From positions 1-14,374 of the forward strand of contig JAGCRJ010000069.1 in NCBI GenBank assembly GCA_017964745.1: a stretch of 14,374 nt of DNA, in the 5' to 3' direction. The position numbers and the translations under genes were made by a program. Source of the DNA: Lachnospiraceae bacterium. Its GTDB lineage: Bacteria > Bacillota > Clostridia > Lachnospirales > Lachnospiraceae. The notes beneath the pieces were generated by a model, which had not been told where the DNA came from, did no database searches, and saw only the letters and a list, made by a program, of their open reading frames with translations. This document shows, piece after piece, positions 1-6,095 of the stretch; the stretch's first letter is position 1; each line of letters starts with the position of its first letter.

Positions 1-2
1 GA

Positions 3-605
3 ATAGATACGACGATCGTCGAGATGGATTACAAGAGATGCGAAGAGCTTTCGAGCAAGCTTACCGCAGCAAGGATACTTCACGGAGACGGAACCAACAG
101 GGATCTTCTCGATCAGGAGGATATCTCCACATTCCAGGGTTTTGCGGCTCTTACCGGTCTCGACGAGGAGAACATCCTTCTTTCGCTGTATGCGCGCAAG
201 CACTCATCAGCCAAGGTCGTTACCAAGATAGGACGACTCAATTTCGGATCCGTCATCGATGCACTCAACCTCGATACCATAATCAATCCGCAGAAGATAA
301 CGGCGGATTATATAGTCAAGTTCGCACGTTCGATGAGTGCGGACGCATCCGATGATGTTGAATCACTCTACAAGCTTGAGAACGGAAAGGCCGAGGCACT
401 TGAGTTCAAGATCAAGGTTGAGTCGCCCGTTACCGGAGTCAAGCTGAGGGACCTGAAGCTTAAAAAGAATGCCCTTGTCTGCAGCATCTTCAGAAACGGC
501 AAGAACATAATCCCCACCGGACAGGATGAACTCATGGTCGGTGATTCAGTTATAGTCGTCATCGGCGGAGCCCACATAGCCAATATCAGGGAGATCCTCG
601 AATAG
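3..605 (+). CDS. trkA: Trk potassium uptake regulatory subunit TrkA, C-terminal part (5' truncated by window edge)
   Basis: TrkA is the peripheral cytoplasmic NAD(H)/nucleotide-binding subunit that gates the TrkH potassium channel. The frame is open from base 3, before the first ATG at 24, and reads IDTTIVEMDYKRCEELSSKL. This is the second half of an RCK/Rossmann domain: the acidic residue after the strand, then HGDGTNRDLL, a hallmark of TrkA NAD-binding domains. The GxGxxG loop and any first RCK pair lie left of the window. From about residue 125 of the visible part comes an RCK_C domain (SPVTGVKLRDLKL, then a region ending DELMVGDSVIVVIGG). The gene stops at TAG 603-605, two bases before trkH, the usual trkA-trkH pairing. 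Family membership is clear. Total length cannot be judged, and the ATG at 24 is internal, not the start. Confidence 0.93.
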   Translation: MDTTIVEMDYKRCEELSSKLTAARILHGDGTNRDLLDQEDISTFQGFAALTGLDEENILLSLYARKHSSAKVVTKIGRLNFGSVIDALNLDTIINPQKITADYIVKFARSMSADASDDVESLYKLENGKAEALEFKIKVESPVTGVKLRDLKLKKNALVCSIFRNGKNIIPTGQDELMVGDSVIVVIGGAHIANIREILE

Positions 606-607
606 CA

Positions 608-2047
608 ATGAAAAAGAATTCGATAATACTTTATATAGTGGGGATACTTCTGATCTTTGAAAGTGCGTTCCTGATACTTCCCCTGATCGTATCCCTGATC
701 TATTCCGACGGTAACTGGATGTGGTATCTGCTTACCATATTCATCTGTATCATTCTCGGTTATCCCCTCACAAGGATAAAGCGCGGAAAGCATCTTTCCC
801 TTCAGGAAGGATATATCATAGTTGCACTCTGCTGGATCGTTCTTTCGCTGATAGGTGCACTTCCGCTTATGCTCAGCGGTGACATACCGAACTATATCGA
901 TGCTCTCTTCGAGACGGTATCCGGCTTTACGACCACGGGAGCGAGCATTCTTTCCGACGTTACGCTTCTGAGCAGATCGGGAATGTTCTGGAGAAGCTTC
1001 ATGCACTGGATAGGCGGTATGGGAGTCTTCATGTTCATGATGGCGATCCTTCCCATGCTCGGAACCTCGGACATGAACCTGATGAAGGCGGAGTCCACCG
1101 GACCTTCCGTCGAAAGGATCGTGCCCCATGTCCGTGACACCGCGAGACTCATGTACGGAATGTATTTCGGAATAACCATCGCCGAGATACTGTCTCTGCT
1201 CATCACCGGAATGGATCTTTATTCCTCCGCACTGCTCACCTTCGGAAGCGTCGGCACCGGAGGCTTCGGCATGGTCAATGAATCGTGCGGAACCTATACG
1301 ACAGCCCAGCAGAATGTTATCGCATTCTTCATGGCGGCAAGCGGAATCAACTACACCTTCTATTTCTTCCTTATATCGGGCAAGATAAAGGAAGCATTCC
1401 ATATAGAGGAAGTTAAGTATTACATCGGTATCATCATTGCGGCAACGATCCTGATAGCATTCAACATAAGCAGGATTTACGGAAGTCTCGGAGATGCATT
1501 CCATCACTCTTTCTTCCAGGTTGCTTCGATAATGACAACGACCGGATATTCGACCGCAGACTTTGATGCATGGCCGGAGCTTTCCAGGACCATACTTCTG
1601 CTCCTGATGTTCATCGGCGGATGTTCCGGATCGACCGCGGGCGGCGTCAAGGTTTACAGGATTGTCCTTCTTATGAAGCAGTTCAAGAAGGAACTGTCGG
1701 TGCTCCGCCATCCCAGGGAAGTAAAGATGCTGAGAATGGACGGAAATACCGTCAAGGAATCGGTCATCAGATCCACCAACGTTTTCATATCGATCTATTT
1801 CGTCATCTTTTTCATATCGCTTCTGTTCCTCAGCATTGAAAACTATGACTTTACAACGGGCTTTACCGCAGTTGCTGCGACGATAAATAATATCGGTCCC
1901 GGACTTTCGCTTGTAGGTCCGACGTGCAATTACGGATTCTTTTCCGTCTTTTCGAAATTAATACTGATATTCGACATGCTCACCGGAAGACTCGAACTGT
2001 TCCCGGTACTGCTTCTTTTCAGCATGTTGCATACCAAAAGGAGATAA
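608..2047 (+). CDS. trkH: Trk-type potassium uptake membrane subunit TrkH
   Basis: This is the pore-forming subunit of the Trk potassium uptake system in the cytoplasmic membrane. The 479-residue length is normal for TrkH/KtrB proteins. The four pore-loop repeats can be read: TTTGAS (about 108-113), GSVGTGGFG (213-221), MTTTGYS (309-315) and NNIGPGL (427-433), each with a selectivity-filter glycine. Other family marks are the intramembrane GCSGSTAGGVK loop (338-348) and the C-terminal MLTGRLELFPVL helix (457-468). Hydrophobic segments cover most of the chain in the expected 2TM-P-2TM repeat pattern. ATG 608 follows the trkA stop by two bases; the nearest AGGGAG (588-593) is distant, so translation is probably coupled to trkA. 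A TrkH versus KtrB split is not certain from motifs alone, but the TrkA partner with RCK domains favours Trk. Confidence 0.95.
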   Translation: MKKNSIILYIVGILLIFESAFLILPLIVSLIYSDGNWMWYLLTIFICIILGYPLTRIKRGKHLSLQEGYIIVALCWIVLSLIGALPLMLSGDIPNYIDALFETVSGFTTTGASILSDVTLLSRSGMFWRSFMHWIGGMGVFMFMMAILPMLGTSDMNLMKAESTGPSVERIVPHVRDTARLMYGMYFGITIAEILSLLITGMDLYSSALLTFGSVGTGGFGMVNESCGTYTTAQQNVIAFFMAASGINYTFYFFLISGKIKEAFHIEEVKYYIGIIIAATILIAFNISRIYGSLGDAFHHSFFQVASIMTTTGYSTADFDAWPELSRTILLLLMFIGGCSGSTAGGVKVYRIVLLMKQFKKELSVLRHPREVKMLRMDGNTVKESVIRSTNVFISIYFVIFFISLLFLSIENYDFTTGFTAVAATINNIGPGLSLVGPTCNYGFFSVFSKLILIFDMLTGRLELFPVLLLFSMLHTKRR

Positions 2048-2048
2048 A

Positions 2049-2984
2049 ATGGTCTACACTTTAACACTTAACCCTTCGCTCGACTATGTAATGTATCCGG
2101 CAACTTACCTTAAAAAGGGCGGAACGAACAGGTCGGAAAGAGAGGAGCTCCGCGCAGGCGGAAAGGGTATCAATGTATCCGTCGTGCTCAAGAATCTCGA
2201 TGTGCCCACCAAGGCTCTCGGATTCATCGCAGGCACAACCGGAGATGAGATAGAAGGAACCGTGCGTTCCATAGGTATCCGTACCGGATTCATAATGCTC
2301 CCCTTCAAAAACGGAATGAGCAGGATCAATGTCAAGATAAGGGTTCCCTACGAGGATGCGAGTGAGCGCGGATTCGAAGAGACCGAGCTCAATGCGGCAG
2401 GCCCGGTTGTCGAGAGCGGATCGGTCGACGAGCTCTGTGACCAGCTTGAAAGACTTTCCGAGGGAGATGTACTTGTTCTTGCGGGAAGCATGCCCACACA
2501 GGCCCCGGAGGATATGCTCGAGAGGATCCTTTCGGCGGTTCCGGAATATGTAAAGACCATAGTCGATATGACCGGAGACAGGCTTAAGAGAGCGCTTCCG
2601 TTTAAGCCCTTCCTGATAAAGCCCAATCTCGAGGAACTCTGCCAGGCTGCGGGACGCGAGCTTAAGGATGAAAAGGATATCATCTCCGAAGCGGAAAAGC
2701 TTCAGAAGTCCGGAGCGGAGAATGTAATAGTATCGATGGGTGCGGACGGTGCGATCCTTCTTGATAAGACCGGAGAGATCCACAAATGCAAGGCACCCGA
2801 AGGAAAGGCACTCGGTGCGTTCGGTGCGGGCGATTCCATGACTGCCGGATTTATAAAGGGATTCCTGGATGAGCACGATTACGGATACGCACTCAAACTC
2901 GGGATAGCTGCCGGAAGCGCCGCAGTGTTCGAAGGAAAGCTTCCCGACTACAAGGAGATAATGAAGGTATTCGATGAAGTATAA
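2049..2984 (+). CDS. fruK: 1-phosphofructokinase (PfkB family sugar-phosphate kinase)
   Basis: PfkB-family cytosolic kinase that most likely phosphorylates fructose 1-phosphate to fructose 1,6-bisphosphate using ATP; tagatose-6-phosphate kinase is the main alternative. The 311-residue length fits the subfamily (about 300-315). Family marks are the N-terminal TLTLNPSLDYV, the substrate loop GGKGIN (37-42), ETELNAAGP (111-119), the VLAGSMP strand (143-149), KPNLEEL (191-197), and the anion hole with catalytic aspartate GAGDSMTAG (259-267, D262). ATG 2049 has AAGGAG just upstream (about 2038-2043) and begins one base after the trkH stop. The 3' end overlaps the next gene by 11 bases. No fructose EIIABC or FruR gene lies in the window, so the source of its substrate is not shown here. 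Pairing with enzyme I supports a PTS-linked role. Confidence 0.88.
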   Translation: MVYTLTLNPSLDYVMYPATYLKKGGTNRSEREELRAGGKGINVSVVLKNLDVPTKALGFIAGTTGDEIEGTVRSIGIRTGFIMLPFKNGMSRINVKIRVPYEDASERGFEETELNAAGPVVESGSVDELCDQLERLSEGDVLVLAGSMPTQAPEDMLERILSAVPEYVKTIVDMTGDRLKRALPFKPFLIKPNLEELCQAAGRELKDEKDIISEAEKLQKSGAENVIVSMGADGAILLDKTGEIHKCKAPEGKALGAFGAGDSMTAGFIKGFLDEHDYGYALKLGIAAGSAAVFEGKLPDYKEIMKVFDEV

Positions 2985-4656
2985 AGGCCTTCCTGTTGGT
3001 AAAGGAATAGTGATGGGACGCATCAGGTCGAGATCTGCAGCATCGTCGGCTTCCGCGGAAACGGAAGCCTTCGACGCGGATCTTGAGAGGATGCGTTTTT
3101 TTGATGCGCTTCTGGAATTCGAAGGTGATATGAAGAAGCTTGCGGCATCCGCTCCGAGCAAGGAAGGAAAGGATATCATCTCGGGACAGATCATGATCGC
3201 AAGGGATCCGGTGCTGTCAGACGAAGTCACGGGACTGATCGATTCCGGAAAGAGAGCGGGCGAAGCTCTCGAACAGGCATGCAGGAAATATGAGGATCTT
3301 CTCAGGACTTCCGGCGATGAGCTGTTCATGGAAAGAAGTGAGGATCTGTTTGAGGTAAAAAGCGGTATCCTTTCACGTATGGGCGAGACTTCGGATACTC
3401 CGGAAGATGAGCAGGAAAACGACGGAGATGTCATATTTGCCGAAAGACTGAGCGTGGCCGAAGTGATAAGCCTTCTTGATGACGGTATCAAAGCCGTAGT
3501 CATGAAAACAGGAACAGCCACATCGCATGTTGCGGTAATACTCCGCTCAATGGGAATAACCGCGGTCTTTGGCGTGGCATATGACAGCGACGAAGCGGCA
3601 TCGGGAACGGAATGCATAGTTGACGGAAACCGCGGGACGGTCATTGTATCTCCTTCGGAGGATGAGAAGAATGCATACAAAAAGCTCATCGAACAGTCCG
3701 GTGACGGCGGTAAAGCAGTGAAGGAACCCTATGCGCCGAGCGTTACGATGGACGGCATCACCATAGATGTGATGTGCAATATAGGATTTGAAAAGGTACC
3801 GGGGGTCAGCTCAGCATCCGACGGAGCGGGACTTGTCCGTACCGAATTCCTTTTCATGAGCGAAAGCAAAGTCCCGACAGAGGATGAACAGGCGGATGTT
3901 TATTCCCGCATAGCGGATTCCTTCCGGGGAAAGCCGGTTGTTATAAGGACACTTGATGCGGGAGGAGATAAAGATCCCGTCTCATCAGTCTCATCCGTGC
4001 GTGAAGAAAATCCCGCTCTCGGATTAAGGGGGCTTCGTGCAAGCCTTTCCGACAGGGAACACTTTAAGAGACAGATACGCGCGATACTCCGTGCATCAGA
4101 CGGACGTGATGTGAGCATCCTCGTTCCCATGGTCACTTCGGTGGGAGAGATACTCAATGTCAGGAACATCATGGAAGAATGCAGATCGGAACTGGGTGCG
4201 GAAGGAAAAGCTTACAGAGCGGACATCAAGCTCGGATGCATGATAGAAACGCCTGCGGCTGTTCTGTGCGCGGACGCTCTGGCGGGAGATGTTGACTTTT
4301 TCTCGATAGGCACCAATGACCTTGCACAGTACATCATGTGTGCCGACAGGACCAATCCTCTTATGTCTGAGCTCTGCAGCATTTACCAGCCCGCTGTTCT
4401 TCGTGCGGTAAACAGAGTGTGCGAGTGTGCATCGGCTGCCGGAATTCCCGTTACGATATGCGGAGAGGCAGCTTCGTATCCCGATATGCTTCCCGTGTTC
4501 ATAGGAATGGGAGTAAAATCATTCAGCGTCGATCCGGGCAGAGTTTCCGAAATGAAGCATCAGATCCGCAAGCTGAATGTATGGAGCTGCAGGGAACTGG
4601 CCGGCATGATCCTCAGAGCCGGGACCAAGAATGAAATAGAAAAGCTGATCAGGTGA
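2974..4656 (+). CDS. ptsI: Phosphoenolpyruvate-protein phosphotransferase (PTS enzyme I), full length
   Basis: Enzyme I of the phosphotransferase system: it autophosphorylates on histidine from PEP and passes the phosphate to HPr. The 560 residues carry all expected domains. These are the N-terminal swivel strand (about 1-20), a helical HPr-binding domain (about 30-138, with IISGQIMIARDPVLSDEV aligning to the family's helix around 68-85), the rest of the swivel with active His185 in TATSH, and the PEP barrel. Barrel motifs are LVRTEFLFM (287-295), IRTLDAGGDK (324-333), ENPALGLRGLR (345-355), GCMIETPAA (421-429), DFFSIGTNDL (441-450) and the catalytic Cys496 in TICGEA. ATG 2974 lies inside the end of the kinase gene, with GAAGG at 2963-2967. 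Oddities: the phosphohistidine loop reads GTATSHVAVILR rather than the usual GGxTSH[ST]x.., and an acidic linker spans 139-151. Probably active, because the catalytic His and Cys are present. Confidence 0.93.
   Translation: MKYKGLPVGKGIVMGRIRSRSAASSASAETEAFDADLERMRFFDALLEFEGDMKKLAASAPSKEGKDIISGQIMIARDPVLSDEVTGLIDSGKRAGEALEQACRKYEDLLRTSGDELFMERSEDLFEVKSGILSRMGETSDTPEDEQENDGDVIFAERLSVAEVISLLDDGIKAVVMKTGTATSHVAVILRSMGITAVFGVAYDSDEAASGTECIVDGNRGTVIVSPSEDEKNAYKKLIEQSGDGGKAVKEPYAPSVTMDGITIDVMCNIGFEKVPGVSSASDGAGLVRTEFLFMSESKVPTEDEQADVYSRIADSFRGKPVVIRTLDAGGDKDPVSSVSSVREENPALGLRGLRASLSDREHFKRQIRAILRASDGRDVSILVPMVTSVGEILNVRNIMEECRSELGAEGKAYRADIKLGCMIETPAAVLCADALAGDVDFFSIGTNDLAQYIMCADRTNPLMSELCSIYQPAVLRAVNRVCECASAAGIPVTICGEAASYPDMLPVFIGMGVKSFSVDPGRVSEMKHQIRKLNVWSCRELAGMILRAGTKNEIEKLIR
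4651..4656 (+). promoter_or_regulatory. Shine-Dalgarno AGGTGA overlapping the ptsI stop codon
   Basis: AGGTGA is complementary to the tail of 16S rRNA and contains the TGA stop of ptsI. It sits five bases before TTG 4662 but overlaps GTG 4653, so it points to TTG 4662 as the likely start of the MATE gene and implies termination-reinitiation coupling. This is inference from spacing only. Confidence 0.45.
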
Positions 4657-6095
4657 CCCTTTTGAACCAGGAAGAAGCCAGACAATACAAAAAAATGATA
4701 CTTACTCCGCCGGGCAGGCTTATCTTCACCCTGGCGGTCCCGACCGTGGTAAGCATGCTGATCACGATGATCTACAACCTTGTCGATGCGTACTTTGTCG
4801 GAAAGCTCGGAAAAAGCGCAAGTGCCGCGATAGGAATAGTAATGACCTTCCAGACCGTATTCCAGGCCTTTGGATTTATGTACGGCCAGGGATCGGGATC
4901 CAAGATCGCACGCCTTTTGGCCGTGGGAAAAAAAGAAGAAGCCGACCGCGTACTGACCCTCGGTATAGCGGCTTCTTTTATGTCGGGTCTTATTCTTATG
5001 CTGCTCGGACTGGTCTTCATCGATCCGCTCATTCATCTCATGAGTACTGATACGATCTTCCCCTATGCCAAGATCTATGCTCTCTACATCATCATATCCG
5101 GCCCCGTCCTTTCGGTGAGCTGTGTTCTCAACAATGTAATGAGGTATGAGGGCAGGGCGTTCTTTGCAATGTTCGGTCTTGTATCGGGCGGAGTCCTCAA
5201 CATGATACTCGATCCCATCCTCATGTTCGGATTCGGAATGGAGATACGGGGTGCGGCTATAGCGACCATGGTCTCACAATTTCTGAGCCTCGGCATACTG
5301 CTATATATGTTCCTTTCACACAGGGCGATCAGCTCGATAAATTTAAAATACCTTAAGCTTCCTGCGGGAGAGATCGCCGCAAGCGTATTCGATATCATAA
5401 AGACCGGATTTCCTTCCCTGCTCAGACAGCTCTGTGCGACGCTTTCAACCTCGATACTGAACATAGTATCAAAGCCCTTCGGTGATGCCGCAATGGCGGC
5501 CATGACTATTGACGGAAGGCTTCTGATGTTCATAGGAAGCACCATGATCGGAATAGGGCAGGGCTTTCAGCCCGTATCGGCTTTCAATTACGGATCGGAG
5601 AAATTCAAAAGACTTAAGCGCGCATGCTTTGTTACCTGGAGAGCAGGAACGATTATCATGACCGTTTTTGCGACGCTCGGATTCATCTTTGCCGCAGATG
5701 TCATAAGACTGTTTGTGAAGGACGAAGAGATAGAACTTGTTGTGCACTACGGAGTTCCCGCACTCAGATTTATGTGCATAGCCGTTGTGGTTCAGCCGGC
5801 ATCTGTTATCGGAAATATGCTCTTCCAGAGTATAGGGGATGCAAAGAAGGCTTCTTTTCTGTCCATGTTAAGGTCGGGGCTTTGCTACATACCTCTGCTT
5901 ATTCTGCTCCCTCCTTTTATGGGATTTCTTGGAATACAGTGTTCGCAGATGGTCGCAGATATTTTGTCGGCGGTCATCTCAGTTCCTTTTGTAATAAAGT
6001 TTTTGAAGAGCATTCCGTCTGAGGATATAAGTACGATACAGGACGAAAAATATGCCGGGTATGTAAAAGGCATGGAGAACAACGCAGATGTCTGA
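4653..6095 (+). CDS. MATE family multidrug/sodium-type efflux transporter
   Basis: Polytopic inner-membrane exporter of the multidrug and toxic compound extrusion family, expected to use a sodium or proton gradient; the substrate cannot be told. At 480 residues it has the usual size. It shows the two-fold repeat of about six membrane segments each. Family marks are TPPGRLIFTLAVPTVVSML (18-36), IYNLVDAYFVGKLG (40-53), NMILDPILMFGFGMEIRGAA (183-202) and GQGFQPVSAFNYG (302-314, the second-half counterpart). The longest reading begins at GTG 4653, overlapping the ptsI stop in GTGA. TTG 4662 has a better-placed AGGTGA, and ATG at about 4695 is another option, so the first 3-14 residues are uncertain. 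It overlaps the copper ATPase start by 8 bases. Confidence 0.9.
   Translation: MTLLNQEEARQYKKMILTPPGRLIFTLAVPTVVSMLITMIYNLVDAYFVGKLGKSASAAIGIVMTFQTVFQAFGFMYGQGSGSKIARLLAVGKKEEADRVLTLGIAASFMSGLILMLLGLVFIDPLIHLMSTDTIFPYAKIYALYIIISGPVLSVSCVLNNVMRYEGRAFFAMFGLVSGGVLNMILDPILMFGFGMEIRGAAIATMVSQFLSLGILLYMFLSHRAISSINLKYLKLPAGEIAASVFDIIKTGFPSLLRQLCATLSTSILNIVSKPFGDAAMAAMTIDGRLLMFIGSTMIGIGQGFQPVSAFNYGSEKFKRLKRACFVTWRAGTIIMTVFATLGFIFAADVIRLFVKDEEIELVVHYGVPALRFMCIAVVVQPASVIGNMLFQSIGDAKKASFLSMLRSGLCYIPLLILLPPFMGFLGIQCSQMVADILSAVISVPFVIKFLKSIPSEDISTIQDEKYAGYVKGMENNADV

Noticed and set aside
24..26. ATG at 24 as the trkA start
   Set aside because: The frame is open to the left edge and the residues before it continue the Rossmann strand of TrkA, so the gene starts outside the window.
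368..1711. Open minus-strand frame of 447 codons opposite trkA/trkH
   Set aside because: Antisense to conserved potassium-uptake genes; the composition is polar, with no domain or membrane pattern and no ribosome site of note.
2061..3689. Open minus-strand frame of 542 codons opposite the kinase and enzyme I genes
   Set aside because: It lies antisense to two genes with clear catalytic motifs, crosses their junction, is serine-rich without recognisable domains, and arises from the codon bias of the + strand genes.
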